Shown here: piece after piece, positions 34,601-44,331 of the stretch
Position numbering within the stretch: the first letter of the stretch is position 1
How the letters are laid out: every line of letters starts with the position of its first letter
From: Fodinibacter sp963834965
Lineage (GTDB): Bacteria; Actinomycetota; Actinomycetes; Actinomycetales; Dermatophilaceae
Length of the DNA stretch: 64,000 nt
Direction: 5' to 3'
Assembly: GCA_963834965.1 (NCBI GenBank)
Contig: CAWIEI010000006.1
Span: 62,001-126,000, forward strand
The notes under the pieces: model-generated
Told to the model about the DNA's origin: nothing
Databases searched by the model: none
Seen by the model: the letters and a program-made list of their open reading frames with translations, nothing else
Position numbers and translations under genes: made by a program

Positions 34601-36218
34601 CGGGCCCGATCGAGCTGCCGAGCGAGGTGACGAGCTCTTCGCGGATGGCGTCGAGCGGGGGGTTCGTGACCTGCGCGAAGAGCTGGGTGAAGTAGTCGAA
34701 GATGATCCGCGGTCGCTCCGAGAGCACCGCGATCGGGGTGTCGGTGCCCATCGAGCCGAGCGCCTCGCCGCCGGTGGAGGCCATCGGGGCGAGCAGGATC
34801 TTCAGCTCCTCCTCGGTGTAGCCGAAGGTGCGCTGCCGCCGGGCCACCGAGGCCGGGGTGTGGATGATGTGCTCGCGCTCGGGCAGGTCGGCCAGCTCGA
34901 TCAGCCCGGCGTGCAGCCATTCCTCGTACGGGTGCTCGCCGGCGAGGGAGGACTTGACCTCCTCGTCGCTGACGATCCGCCCGGAGGCGGTGTCGACCAG
35001 GAACATCCGGCCCGGCTGCAGGCGGCCGCGGCGCACCACGCGCTCGGGCTCGATGTCGAGCACGCCGGCCTCGGAGGCCAGCACGACCAGGCCGTCGTCG
35101 GTGACCCAGTAGCGGCCCGGGCGCAGGCCGTTGCGGTCGAGCACGGCACCGATGAGGGTGCCGTCGGTGAAGGTGACGCAGGCCGGGCCGTCCCAGGGCT
35201 CCATGAAGGTGGAGTGGAACTCGTAGAACGCGCGCCGGGCGGGGTCCATCGTCGCGTGGTTCTCCCACGCCTCGGGGATCATCATCAGCACGGCGTGCGG
35301 TAGCGACCGGCCGCCGAGGTGCAGCAGCTCGAGCACCTCGTCGAAGGTGGCGGAGTCGGAGGCGCCCGGCGTGCAGACCGGGAAGACCCGGTTGAGGTCG
35401 CCGGGGAAGAGGTCGGAGCGGATCTGGCTCTCGCGCGCGCGCATCCAGTTGCGGTTGCCCTTGACGGTGTTGATCTCGCCGTTGTGCGCGATCATCCGGT
35501 ACGGGTGGGCGAGCGGCCAGCTCGGGAAGGTGTTGGTCGAGAAGCGCGAGTGCACCAGTGCCAGCTCGGAGGCGAACCGCTCGTCGGACAGGTCGGGGAA
35601 GAACGGCTCGAGCTGCCCGGTGGTGAGCATGCCCTTGTAGACGACCGTGCGAGCCGACAGCGACGGGAAGTAGACCTCGGCCTCGTGCTCGGCGCGCTTG
35701 CGCAGGCAGAAGGCGACCCGGTCGAGCTCGATGCCGGTGAGCCCATCCGGTGAGGCCACGAACAGCTGGCGGAAGAACGGCATGCACTCCAGCGCGGCCC
35801 GACCGACCAGGTCGGGCGTCACGGGCACGTCGCGCCAGGCGACCACCCGCAGGCCCTCGCTCGCCGCGATGTCCTCGATGCGCTTCTCGGCGATGGCGCG
35901 CTCGTCGGCGTCGCCGGGCAGGTAGGCCATGCCCATGGCGTAGGCACCCGCCGGCGGCAGGTCGGCATCCAGCACGGCCCGGAAGAAGGCGTCGGGCACC
36001 TGGGTGAGGATGCCGGCGCCGTCACCGACCAGCGGGTCGGCGCCGGTGGCGCCGCGGTGGTCGAGGTTGCGCAGGGCGTCGAGGGCGTGGACGACGATGT
36101 CGTGGCCAGCAGTGCCCCGCATCGTCGCCACCATGGCCACACCGCAGGCGTCGTGCTCGTGCTCGCGGCGGTAGAGGCCGGTGTCGGCGGGCTGGGCGGA
36201 GAAGCGGGCGACGGTCAC
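31677..36218 (-). CDS. gltB: Glutamate synthase, large subunit
   Basis: This 1513-residue enzyme contains the glutaminase and synthase sites of GOGAT. The N-terminal glutamine amidotransferase class II domain follows a short propeptide and starts at the Cys of HDACGVAMVATMRG. The central domain includes PTPAHARQLVLPFPVIDNDEL. The FMN synthase domain includes GEGGQLPGPKVYPWIAKTRHS and ISGHDGGTGASPLTSLKHAG. The 3Fe-4S cysteines are in CVLMRVCHLDTCPVGIATQ. The C-terminal beta-helix domain runs from about residue 1230 (VNRTVGTMLGHEV). The start is a GTG at 36218, with no TAnnnT hexamer close by, so a leader is likely. A 128-bp gap separates it from lgt. Confidence 0.97.
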   Translation of the reverse strand: MTVARFSAQPADTGLYRREHEHDACGVAMVATMRGTAGHDIVVHALDALRNLDHRGATGADPLVGDGAGILTQVPDAFFRAVLDADLPPAGAYAMGMAYLPGDADERAIAEKRIEDIAASEGLRVVAWRDVPVTPDLVGRAALECMPFFRQLFVASPDGLTGIELDRVAFCLRKRAEHEAEVYFPSLSARTVVYKGMLTTGQLEPFFPDLSDERFASELALVHSRFSTNTFPSWPLAHPYRMIAHNGEINTVKGNRNWMRARESQIRSDLFPGDLNRVFPVCTPGASDSATFDEVLELLHLGGRSLPHAVLMMIPEAWENHATMDPARRAFYEFHSTFMEPWDGPACVTFTDGTLIGAVLDRNGLRPGRYWVTDDGLVVLASEAGVLDIEPERVVRRGRLQPGRMFLVDTASGRIVSDEEVKSSLAGEHPYEEWLHAGLIELADLPEREHIIHTPASVARRQRTFGYTEEELKILLAPMASTGGEALGSMGTDTPIAVLSERPRIIFDYFTQLFAQVTNPPLDAIREELVTSLGSSIGPEGNVLAPTPAHARQLVLPFPVIDNDELAKIVHINADGDLPGYGTVVVRGTYDANGGEEALRARLHEIFAEVSEAIRGGARFVVLSDRDSDRDLAPIPSLLLTSAVHHHLIREKTRTQVGLVVEAGDVREVHHVALLVGYGAAAINPYLAMETVEDMVRHGAITAVTEEKAVANLIKALGKGVLKVMSKMGISTVASYRGAQVFEAIGLSQELVDEFFTGTVSQLGGVGLDVIAAEVAARHGSAYPPDGIRQAHRKLMVGGEYQWRREGEPHLFDPDTVFRLQHATRARRYDVFKQYTSRIDEQSGRLMTLRGLFELGGTDPRPPVPLEEVEPVSAIVQRFNTGAMSYGSISMEAHETLAIAMNRLKARSNTGEGGEDAERLMDPARRSAIKQVASGRFGVTSLYLTHADDIQIKMAQGAKPGEGGQLPGPKVYPWIAKTRHSTPGVGLISPPPHHDIYSIEDLAQLIHDLKNANPQARVHVKLVSEVGVGTVAAGVSKAHADVVLISGHDGGTGASPLTSLKHAGGPWELGLAETQQTLVLNGLRDRIVVQVDGQLKTGRDVVIAALLGAEEFGFATAPLVVSGCVLMRVCHLDTCPVGIATQNPELRARFSGAPEFVETFFEYIAEEVREHLAALGFRSIEEAIGQIRYVDTAKAINHWKASGLDLSPILAEVSSPDGSGTHHTVAQDHGLEKALDHQLIAAARDAIDSGTPVTARFTIRNVNRTVGTMLGHEVTKAHPHGLDDGTIDYTLTGSAGQSFGAFLPAGITLRLEGDANDYVAKGLSGGRVVVRPAPGSALVAEENVIGGNVIGYGATSGEVFLRGRVGERFCVRNSGATAVVEGVGDHGLEYMTGGTALILGPTGRNVAAGMSGGVAYVLNLDHAHVNRELVDLGPLRPEDELLVHDLLERHHAWTDSPVAARLLADWGTARSAFTLVLPRAYQRVIDVRSKAAAEGLDPDGPQVWERIMEASRG

Positions 36219-36346
36219 GTCGCATCACCGTCCTCGGGGTCGTCGGCCGCAGAGCGGACCGGGCACGGCAAGGTCAGGCGCGGACGGCTCTGGCCACGTC
36301 CCGGAAGGATATCCGTCAGCCCCGGCGTCTTGCCATTCGAACTGGG

Positions 36347-37288
36347 CTATCCCACATCCTGGGACTCGGTCGTCTCACCGGACGCCGGCCGGTCGGTCTC
36401 GCCGGTCGGGTCACCGGCATCCGCCGCGCCGTCGTCGGCATCCACCGCGGTGCCTTCGGAGGGTGCCCGGGCCGCCCGGCGGCCGGTGTACCAGAAGATC
36501 CAGATGCCCAGCAGGAACACCACGATGCTGGTCCACACGTTGAGCCGCTGGCCGAAGATCAGCTCGGCCTCGTCGGTGCGCATCTTCTCGACGATGATGC
36601 GGCCCACCGGGTAGCCCGCGACGTAGAGGCCCATCAGCTGGCCCGGGGCGAGCGAGCGCCGCTTGTCGACGACCAGCAGCAGGGTGCCGAGCAGCACGAG
36701 GAAGATCGACTCGTAGAGAAAGGTCGGCTGGAAGACGCCGAGCAGCACCGGCTTGCCGGCCGAGTCGACCACCGCTCGACCGGCCGCCTGGTCCCACTTG
36801 TGGATCTCCAGGCCCCAGGGCAGGGTCGTCGGCGCGCCGTAGAGCTCGTTGTTGAACCAGTTGCCGAACCGGCCGATGGCCTGCGCGAACGCGACGCCGG
36901 GCACGGCGGCATCCGTGAAGGTGAGGAAGCTGATGCCGGCGCGCCGGCAGCCGATGTAGACGCCGAGCGCGCCCAGCGCGATGGCGCCCCAGATGCCCAG
37001 GCCACCGTTCCAGATCTTCAGGGCGTCGAGCGGGTGGCCACCCTTGCCCCAGTAGGGGCCGGGCGTGGTGATGACGTGGTAGAGCCGTCCTCCGACGATG
37101 CCGAACAGCACCCCCCAGGCCGCGACGTCGAGGGCCTGCCCCGGCTGTCCCCCGCGGGGGACGAGCCGGCGGCCGGTGAGCCAGACGGCCAGGATGATGC
37201 CGGCCAGGATGCACATGGCGTACATCCGGATCGGTAGCGGCCCGAGGGTGAAGACCCCGACGGTGGGGCTCGGGAGGTACGCGGTCAC
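36347..37288 (-). CDS. lgt: Prolipoprotein diacylglyceryl transferase
   Basis: This 313-residue inner-membrane enzyme moves diacylglycerol from phosphatidylglycerol to the lipobox Cys of prolipoproteins. About seven helices are seen. The signature AFAQAIGRFGNWFNNELYG contains the essential Arg, Asn and Glu, and GGRLYHVITTP holds the conserved His. QPTFLYESIFLVLLGTLLL and GYPVGRIIVEKMRTDE are late family blocks. The C-terminal 50 residues are acidic and low complexity, an extension common in actinobacterial Lgt. The GTG start overlaps the stop of the DsbA-like gene by 4 bp, placing lgt at the end of the trp-linked operon, as in mycobacteria. Confidence 0.95.
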   Translation of the reverse strand: MTAYLPSPTVGVFTLGPLPIRMYAMCILAGIILAVWLTGRRLVPRGGQPGQALDVAAWGVLFGIVGGRLYHVITTPGPYWGKGGHPLDALKIWNGGLGIWGAIALGALGVYIGCRRAGISFLTFTDAAVPGVAFAQAIGRFGNWFNNELYGAPTTLPWGLEIHKWDQAAGRAVVDSAGKPVLLGVFQPTFLYESIFLVLLGTLLLVVDKRRSLAPGQLMGLYVAGYPVGRIIVEKMRTDEAELIFGQRLNVWTSIVVFLLGIWIFWYTGRRAARAPSEGTAVDADDGAADAGDPTGETDRPASGETTESQDVG

Positions 37289-38055
37289 TTGGTGGCGTTC
37301 TGGATGTACTGGGTCAACAGCTCGGGGCTCTTGATCGTGTTCAGGTCGACGGTCTTGCCGTCGATCACGACGGTGGGCGTCCCCTGGAAGCCGGGGATCT
37401 TGAACGCGGCGTCGTTCACCGAGGTGATGTACTTGGTGTAGGTGTCGTCGGCCACGCACTTCTTCCACGTGGGCAGGGCGCTACCGGTGATGCCGGCCGT
37501 GGTCGCCCAGGCACCGAGCTCGGCGTCGGTGACGTCCTGGCCCTCGGGCACCTGGCTGGCGAAGACCGCGTTGTGGAACTCCTGGAACTTGCCCTGGCTG
37601 GCGGCACAGAAGGCACCGTTGGCGGCGGGGGTGGAGTTCTTGGCGCCGGTCTTGTCGTCGAGGAAGTTCAGCACGTGGTAGTTGAGCTTTAGCTTGCCCT
37701 GCGACGCGAGGTCCTGGAAGGTCGAGCCGAGGGCCTTCTCGAACTCGGCGCAGATCGGGCACTGGAAGTCCTCGTAGAGGTCGACCGTCGGAACGCCCGC
37801 CGCCGGGGTGGCGGTCGCGAACGCGGGAAAGCCCGTGCCCATCGACGCGCCGGCCGGCACGGCCGTCGAGGTGCCCGTGGCCGCCTGCTTCTGGCTCTGC
37901 GACCAGATGACGCCACCGACGACGGCGATGATCGCGACGACCGCGACGACGGTGGCCACGACGATCTTGTTCGCCCCACCGCCCTGCGAGCTCTGGGCGG
38001 CCTTGATCTTGGCCTGCCGTGCCGAGGCCGGCGGGGTGGTCTGCTTCTTGGCCAT
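37285..38055 (-). CDS. DsbA-like thioredoxin-fold protein, membrane anchored
   Basis: This 256-residue protein has a basic cytoplasmic start and one transmembrane helix (about residues 29-50, KIVVATVVAVVAIIAVVGGVI), then an outer thioredoxin-fold domain. The active site is CPIC in VDLYEDFQCPICAEFEKAL, and the cis-Pro region is GFQGTPTVVIDGKTV. This is the Thioredoxin_4/DsbA layout, with a helical insertion containing another Cys pair. It probably makes or shuffles disulfides in exported proteins. It lies immediately after a MauE/DoxX-like gene, a likely membrane redox partner, and overlaps lgt by 4 bp. Confidence 0.87.
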   Translation of the reverse strand: MAKKQTTPPASARQAKIKAAQSSQGGGANKIVVATVVAVVAIIAVVGGVIWSQSQKQAATGTSTAVPAGASMGTGFPAFATATPAAGVPTVDLYEDFQCPICAEFEKALGSTFQDLASQGKLKLNYHVLNFLDDKTGAKNSTPAANGAFCAASQGKFQEFHNAVFASQVPEGQDVTDAELGAWATTAGITGSALPTWKKCVADDTYTKYITSVNDAAFKIPGFQGTPTVVIDGKTVDLNTIKSPELLTQYIQNATK

Positions 38056-38073
38056 GGTGGCTCAGGGTCTCCT

Positions 38074-38592
38074 TCAGTGTCCGAACAGGTAGCGGTCGAG
38101 CGACGCCAGGGTGCGCGGACGCCACCACAACCACGCTCCAGTGAGGGCGAAGACGGCGTCGCGGGCGATCTCCTGGGGGTACTTGGTGTCCTTGGCACCG
38201 ATCGCGCCACCGCCGCCGAAGCAGCCGCAGTCGATCGTGAGGCCACGCGCCCAAGCCTGGGAGATGCCGATGATGAACGCCACCATGAGCAGCGTCGAGA
38301 CGATGGCGACCGGCCGGGTGAACAGCCCGAGCACGAGCAGCACGCCCAGGATGACCTCGAGGAAGGGCAGCGCCAGCCCGATGGTGTTGGCGAGGCCGGT
38401 CGGGAAGATCTCGTAGGCCTGCACCGCGCGCTGGGCGGTGAGGGGGTGCCCCACCTTGCTCGCCCCGGCCCAGATGAGCACCACGCCGAGGAAGAGCCGG
38501 GCCAGGGTGCCGACGACGTCGAACACCCGCTCGCGACCCGGTGATCGCTCGTCGGTGACCACCGGGGTCGCGCCGTCCATCTCGGTGCTCAT
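38074..38592 (-). CDS. MauE/DoxX-like membrane redox protein
   Basis: This 172-residue protein has four predicted helices. It begins with a hydrophilic stretch, then ARLFLGVVLIWAGASKVGHP, the MauE/DoxX first helix. Cysteines in LTIDCGCFGGGGAIG between helices are the MauE-type CGCFG motif. MauE is needed for disulfide formation in methylamine dehydrogenase, and related proteins may pass electrons between the membrane and periplasmic thiol proteins. Its ATG overlaps the trpA stop by 4 bp, and the DsbA-like gene follows after 18 bp. A shared thiol-redox role with that gene is inference from the pairing. Confidence 0.8.
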   Translation of the reverse strand: MSTEMDGATPVVTDERSPGRERVFDVVGTLARLFLGVVLIWAGASKVGHPLTAQRAVQAYEIFPTGLANTIGLALPFLEVILGVLLVLGLFTRPVAIVSTLLMVAFIIGISQAWARGLTIDCGCFGGGGAIGAKDTKYPQEIARDAVFALTGAWLWWRPRTLASLDRYLFGH

Positions 38593-39397
38593 CGCCTCGT
38601 CCTCACTCCGTCGGCCAGCTCGGCCGTCAGAGCGCGCAACGCCTCGAGCCGGTCGCCGAGTTCCCCGTCGCCGGTGAGGGTGCGCACCAGCGCGGACCCC
38701 ACGATGACGCCGTCGGCGTAGGCGGCCAGCTCCGCGGCCTGCGCCCCGGTGGACACCCCGAGCCCGACGCACACCGGCAGGTCGGTGACGGCGCGGGTGC
38801 GGGCCACGAGCCCCTCGGCGTCGGCGTCGACGTTGGTGCGGGCGCCGGTGACGCCCATCGTGGATGCCGCGTAGACGAACCCGCGGCAGGCCGCGGTGAC
38901 CTTGGCGAGCCGCTCGGGCGTGGAGCTCGGCGCCACGAGGAAGACCCGGTCGAGGCCGTGCTCGTCGCTGGCGGCGATCCAGTCCTGCGCCTCCTCCGGG
39001 ATGAGGTCGGGAGTGATCAGCCCGGCGCCGCCGTGTGCCGCGAGGTCGGCGGCGAAGCGTTCGACCCCCCGGTGCAGCACGAGGTTCCAGTAGGTCATGA
39101 CGAGCGGGGTGCCGCCGGCGTCGCGCACGGCGGCCGTGGCGCGGAAGACGTCGTCGACCCGGCTGCCGCCGGCCAGGGCCGTGGCGGCGGCGTGCTGGAT
39201 GACCGGGCCGTCCATCAACGGGTCGCTGTAGGGCACGCCCACCTCGACGACGTCGCAGCCGGCCTCGACGAGCACCCGCATCGCCTCGAGCGAGCCCTCG
39301 ACGGTCGGGAACCCCACGGGCAGGTAGCCAACGAGCGCGGCGCGGCCCTCGTCGCGGCAGCGGCGCAGCACCTCCTGGACCCCGCGCACCGTGGTGG

Positions 39398-39401
<4 letters not shown>
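38589..39401 (-). CDS. trpA: Tryptophan synthase, alpha subunit
   Basis: This 270-residue TIM-barrel enzyme splits indole-3-glycerol phosphate into indole and glyceraldehyde 3-phosphate. VLVEAGCDVVEVGVPYSDPLMDGPVIQ holds the catalytic Glu and Asp. Phosphate-binding loops are GVTGARTNVD and VGLGVSTGAQ near the C-terminus, followed by DGVIVGSALV. The GTG at 39401 overlaps the trpB stop as GTGA, so the two subunits are translationally coupled. It is part of the trpE-trpC-trpB-trpA block. Confidence 0.97.
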
Positions 39402-40651
<1,250 letters not shown>

Positions 40652-40672
40652 GGAGGTCCTCAGTGGTGGTGG

Positions 40673-41476
40673 TCATGGGGTGTGGGCGCGTGGGGCGCCG
40701 GCCGCGACGATGGACGCCGCACCGGCGCGCGGGTCGCCGGTGCGCACCAGCGCCTCGCCCACGAGCACGGCGTCGGCACCCTGCTGGGCGTAGGCGGCGG
40801 CCGTCGCGGCGTCGGGGATGCCGGACTCGGCGACGGTGACGCAGCCCTGCGGGATGAGGGGGCGCAGCCGCGAGAAGGTCTCGGGGTGGATCTCGAGCGT
40901 CTTGAGGTTGCGGGCGTTGACGCCGATGACCCGGGCCCCGGCGTCGATGGCCCGCTGGGTCTCGACCTCGTCGTGCACCTCGACCAGCGCCGTCATGCCG
41001 AGCTCGTGGACCCGGCTGAGCAGGGCCGCCAGCTCGCCGTCGGTGAGGGCCGCGACGATGAGCAGCACGAGGTCGGCGCCGTGCGCCCGGGCCTCCCACA
41101 CCTGGTAGTCGGTGACCACGAAGTCCTTGCGCAGCACCGGCACCCCCACCGCAGCGCGCACGGCATCCAAGTCGTCGAGGCTGCCGCCGAAGCGGCGCTG
41201 CTCGGTGAGCACCGACACCGCGGACGCTCCCCCCGCCTCGTAGGCCACCGCGAGGGAGGCGGGGTCGGGGATGTCGGACAGCGCCCCCCTGCTCGGGCTG
41301 GCCCGCTTGACCTCGGCGATGAGCGACAGGCCGGGACGGCGCAGCACGGCATCGGCGTCGATGGCCGGGCGGGCGGCGAGAGCGGCGTGCTCGACGTCGG
41401 ACAGCGAGGTGCGGCGCTCGCGGTCGGCGAGGTCCTCGCGGACGCCGGCGACGATGGAGTCCAGGACGGTGGTCAC
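40673..41476 (-). CDS. trpC: Indole-3-glycerol phosphate synthase
   Basis: This 267-residue TIM-barrel enzyme closes the indole ring from carboxyphenylaminodeoxyribulose phosphate. The signature LIAEVKRASPSRGALSDIPDP contains the catalytic Lys, and VLRKDFVVTDYQVWEARAHGADLVLLI has the second Lys. VIGVNARNLKTLEI and VAESGIPDAATAAAYA are the later strands. No TrpF domain is fused. The GTG start at 41476 follows the HGxxPAAW gene by 13 bp. The downstream gene is trpB. Confidence 0.97.
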   Translation of the reverse strand: MTTVLDSIVAGVREDLADRERRTSLSDVEHAALAARPAIDADAVLRRPGLSLIAEVKRASPSRGALSDIPDPASLAVAYEAGGASAVSVLTEQRRFGGSLDDLDAVRAAVGVPVLRKDFVVTDYQVWEARAHGADLVLLIVAALTDGELAALLSRVHELGMTALVEVHDEVETQRAIDAGARVIGVNARNLKTLEIHPETFSRLRPLIPQGCVTVAESGIPDAATAAAYAQQGADAVLVGEALVRTGDPRAGAASIVAAGAPRAHTP

Positions 41477-41489
41477 GGTGCGGTCACCA

Positions 41490-41720
41490 TCAGCGGATGG
41501 AGGGGTCCTCGTTGCGGTCGCGCTGTGCCGAGCCGTAGCCGGCCATGGACAGCACCTTGCCCGCGATGACCCCGACGAGCACGAGCACGGCTCCCCCGGC
41601 GAACACCCAGCCGTTGGGGAAGAGCACGGCGAACGACATGATCGCCGCGGCCACGATGAGGATGATCACCGCGGTCCAGGCGGCGACGCTGTGCCCGTGG
41701 TTGTCGTCGTGCTCGCTCAT
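41490..41720 (-). CDS. HGxxPAAW family small membrane protein
   Basis: This 76-residue protein begins MSEHDDNHGHSVAAWTAV, a variant of the HGxxPAAW motif in which the Pro is Val. Two hydrophobic helices follow (IILIVAAAIMSFAVLF and AGGAVLVLVGVIAGKVLSM), and the tail is polar. Such proteins are regularly found between trpE and trpC in actinobacteria, and their function is not established. It fits the same position here. Confidence 0.8.
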   Translation of the reverse strand: MSEHDDNHGHSVAAWTAVIILIVAAAIMSFAVLFPNGWVFAGGAVLVLVGVIAGKVLSMAGYGSAQRDRNEDPSIR

Positions 41721-41773
41721 ACCGTCAACTTTCTGGCAGGGGTCGGTGACCCGTTGGCTCCCGGTCGATTCTG

Positions 41774-42376
41774 TCAGGTCGGGCCGTCCGGACCCACATC
41801 GGTCGGGTCCCGCCCGGAGCTGAGCTCGTCCCAGTCGCTCGCGACCCGTTCGCCCCGCGGCCCGGCCGCGACGGCAGTGGTGCCGTTGGGCACCTCGTAG
41901 CGCCGGGTCGGCCCGCCCCAGCGGCGCATGCCCACCAGCGCACCGGCGAGGCCGACCAGCGCGATGGCGCACGCCACCAGGGCCACCCAGGGCCAGATCG
42001 TCGCGGCGGCGACGGTCTCGACCGAGCCGGTGCGACCGACCCGCGAGGCGGCGACGGGCCCGAGCACCCCCTCCGGGTCGAGCAGCACGCGCCCCGCGAG
42101 GCCGACCGCGACCACGATGCACGCGGCATACGCGACGACGGCGACCGTGCGGGCGATGCGACCGGCGGCCACCATCGCGATGGCGGCGGCGGCAATGGCC
42201 AGGGCAACAGCGCTCAGTCCTGGGGCGACCTCGGCCCCCGTGGCGCTCAACCTGGTGGCGCCGAGCACATCGTTCACCGAACCGGTGACCCAGGGCCGGA
42301 ACGCGCTCACCAGCAGCAGGCCGGCCCCGAGCAGCGCGAGCAGCACGACGCCGCCCTTGGACGACAGCCGCCTCAC
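41774..42376 (-). CDS. Trp-operon-associated membrane protein
   Basis: This 200-residue protein has four hydrophobic helices and a polar tail. It starts RRLSSKGGVVLLALLGAGLLLVSAFRPWVTG and includes SRVGRTGSVETVAAATIWPWVALVACAIALVG, the pattern of the actinobacterial tryptophan-biosynthesis-associated membrane protein family. The GTG at 42376 overlaps the trpE stop by 4 bp (GTGA). The family is known by genomic association with trp genes; a biochemical role is not established. Confidence 0.82.
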   Translation of the reverse strand: MRRLSSKGGVVLLALLGAGLLLVSAFRPWVTGSVNDVLGATRLSATGAEVAPGLSAVALAIAAAAIAMVAAGRIARTVAVVAYAACIVVAVGLAGRVLLDPEGVLGPVAASRVGRTGSVETVAAATIWPWVALVACAIALVGLAGALVGMRRWGGPTRRYEVPNGTTAVAAGPRGERVASDWDELSSGRDPTDVGPDGPT

Positions 42377-43941
42377 GTGACGACCCGCATCGCCCCGGCC
42401 GTCGCGACCGCCCGCAGCGCCGCGGTGGCCTTGTGCACGCACTCCTCGAACTCACGGGCAGGCACCGAGTCGGCCACGATGCCGGCCCCGGCCTGCACGT
42501 GGGCCACGCCGTCCTTGACGACGGCCGTGCGGATGGCGATCGCCATGTCGAGGTCGCCGTGGAAGTCGAGGTAGCCAACGACACCGCCGTAGACGCCGCG
42601 GCGGGACGGCTCGTACTGCTCGATCAGGGCGAGCGCGCGCGGCTTGGGGGCGCCGGAGAGCGTGCCGGCGGGAAAGGTGGAGACGAGCACGTCGTAGGCG
42701 CTGGCACCCGGCCGGGTGTCGCCGACCACGGTGGACTCGATGTGCATCACGTGGCTGTAGCGGCGCACGTCCATGAACTCCACGACGTCGACGGTGCCGG
42801 GGCGGCAGACCCGCTGCAGGTCGTTGCGGCCGAGGTCGACCAGCATGACGTGCTCGGAGCGCTCCTTGGGGTCGGCGAGCAGCTCCTCGGCGAGGCGCAC
42901 GTCGTCCTCGGGGGTCTTCCCCCGGGGGCGCGACCCGGCGATCGGGTGGGTGATGGCCCGCTCCCCCGTCACCCGCACCAGCGCCTCCGGGCTGCTGCCG
43001 ACCACGGAGTAGGACGAGCCGTCGGGGTGCGGGAGGCGGAAGAGGTACATGTAGGGGCTCGGGTTGCCGGCGCGCAGGGCCCGGTAGACGTCGAGCGGGT
43101 CTGCGGCGCAGTCCATCGAGAACCGTTGCGAGAGAACGACCTGGAACACCTCGCCGGCGCGGATGTCCTCCTTGGCGAGCTCGACGACGTCTTCGTAGTG
43201 CTCGCGGGTGGTGTTCGAGCGCACCCGGGCCATCGCCTCGTCGACGGCCTCGGTGTCGACGACGGCGACCGTGCTCTCGGCCGGGGCGGCCAGCGCACGG
43301 GTCATCGCGTCGAGCCGTTCCACGGCGTCCGCCCAGGCGAGCTCGACGCGCTCGTCGGTGTCGTCGTAGTTGACGGCGTTGGCCACGAGCAGGATCGAGC
43401 CGTCGGTGTGGTCGAGCACCGCGAGGTCGGTGGCGAGCATCAGGGCCAGCTCGGGCAGCTCGAGCTCGTCGGGGGTGGTGCTCGGCACCTTCTCCCAGCG
43501 GCGCACGGCGTCGTAGGTGATGGCCCCGACCATGCCCCCGGTGAGCGGCGGGAGGCCGGCGATCGGCTCGGTTGCCAGGGCCTCCATGGTGCCGCGCAGC
43601 GCCTCGGTGGCCAGGCCGGTGGTCGGCACGCCAACGGGCGGGGTGCCGACCCAGTGGGCCTGGCCGTCGCGCTCGGTGAGGGTGGCCCGGCTCGCGGCGC
43701 CCACGATCGACCAGCGCGACCAGACGCCACCGTGCTCCGCCGACTCGAGCAGGAAGGTGCCCGGGCGGTCGCCCGCGAGCTTTCGGTACACGCCCACCGG
43801 CGTCTCGGCGTCGCCCATCAGGCGCCGCACGACCGGGATGACGCGCCGGTCGCGGGCGAGCACCCCGAAGACGTCGAGGGTGGGCCAGGTCTGCCCGTAG
43901 TGCAGGTCGGGCGTGGTCGCCGACGCGGATGCCGTGCTCAC
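42373..43941 (-). CDS. trpE: Anthranilate synthase component I
   Basis: This 522-residue enzyme makes anthranilate from chorismate with ammonia from TrpG. The N-terminal regulatory part includes FLLESAEHGGVWSRWSIVGA. The catalytic core includes GEVFQVVLSQRFSMD, SYSVVGSSPEALVRV, HPIAGSRPRGKTPEDD and TFPAGTLSGAPKPRAL, which bind chorismate and Mg2+. The GTG start overlaps the hisI stop by 4 bp. No trpG, trpD or trpF is seen in this window, so those genes lie elsewhere. I see no leader peptide or attenuator before it. Confidence 0.97.
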   Translation of the reverse strand: MSTASASATTPDLHYGQTWPTLDVFGVLARDRRVIPVVRRLMGDAETPVGVYRKLAGDRPGTFLLESAEHGGVWSRWSIVGAASRATLTERDGQAHWVGTPPVGVPTTGLATEALRGTMEALATEPIAGLPPLTGGMVGAITYDAVRRWEKVPSTTPDELELPELALMLATDLAVLDHTDGSILLVANAVNYDDTDERVELAWADAVERLDAMTRALAAPAESTVAVVDTEAVDEAMARVRSNTTREHYEDVVELAKEDIRAGEVFQVVLSQRFSMDCAADPLDVYRALRAGNPSPYMYLFRLPHPDGSSYSVVGSSPEALVRVTGERAITHPIAGSRPRGKTPEDDVRLAEELLADPKERSEHVMLVDLGRNDLQRVCRPGTVDVVEFMDVRRYSHVMHIESTVVGDTRPGASAYDVLVSTFPAGTLSGAPKPRALALIEQYEPSRRGVYGGVVGYLDFHGDLDMAIAIRTAVVKDGVAHVQAGAGIVADSVPAREFEECVHKATAALRAVATAGAMRVVT

Positions 43942-44327
43942 GCGGTGGCCTCCGAGTCACCTACGACGGCACCGAGGTCGTCGGCGTCGAAGCAGGTGCG
44001 GTCGCCGGTGTGGCAGGCCGCCCCGACCTGGTCGACGCGCACCAGGAGGGCGTCCCCGTCGCAGTCGAGGGCCACTGAGCGCACCTGTTGCACGTGGCCG
44101 GAGGTGTCGCCCTTGCGCCAGTACTCACCACGGCTGCGCGACCAGTAGGTGACCCGTCCAGAGGTGAGGGTGCGGCGCAGCGCCTCGTCGTCCATCCAGC
44201 CGAGCATGAGCACCTCGCCCGTGTCGTGCTGCTGCACGACGGCGGCCACGAGGCCGGCCGCGTCACGCTTCAGGCGAGCGGCGATCGCGGGGTCGAGCAC
44301 GGCATCCGGGGTGGTGGGGGTGGGCAC
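43938..44327 (-). CDS. hisI: Phosphoribosyl-AMP cyclohydrolase
   Basis: This 129-residue enzyme opens the purine ring of phosphoribosyl-AMP in histidine synthesis. MLGWMDDEALRRTLTSGRVTYWSRSRGEYWRKGDTSGH is the conserved core. Zn/Mg ligands are in LDCDGDALLVRVDQ and the Cys pair of GAACHTGDRTCF. It is a separate protein, not fused to HisE, which is encoded at 53.7 kb. Its stop overlaps the trpE start by 4 bp and its start lies 4 bp downstream of the Pr6Pr gene stop. Confidence 0.96.
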   Translation of the reverse strand: MPTPTTPDAVLDPAIAARLKRDAAGLVAAVVQQHDTGEVLMLGWMDDEALRRTLTSGRVTYWSRSRGEYWRKGDTSGHVQQVRSVALDCDGDALLVRVDQVGAACHTGDRTCFDADDLGAVVGDSEATA

Positions 44328-44331
44328 CCGG

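Noticed and set aside
31611..35303. Very long plus-strand open frame opposite gltD and gltB
   Set aside because: It is antisense to two highly conserved genes, its protein is rich in Val, Gly, His and Asp with no motif, and its length reflects GC-rich codon structure on the other strand.
42433..44148. Long plus-strand open frame opposite trpE and hisI
   Set aside because: It is a low-complexity antisense shadow with no start signal or recognisable domain.
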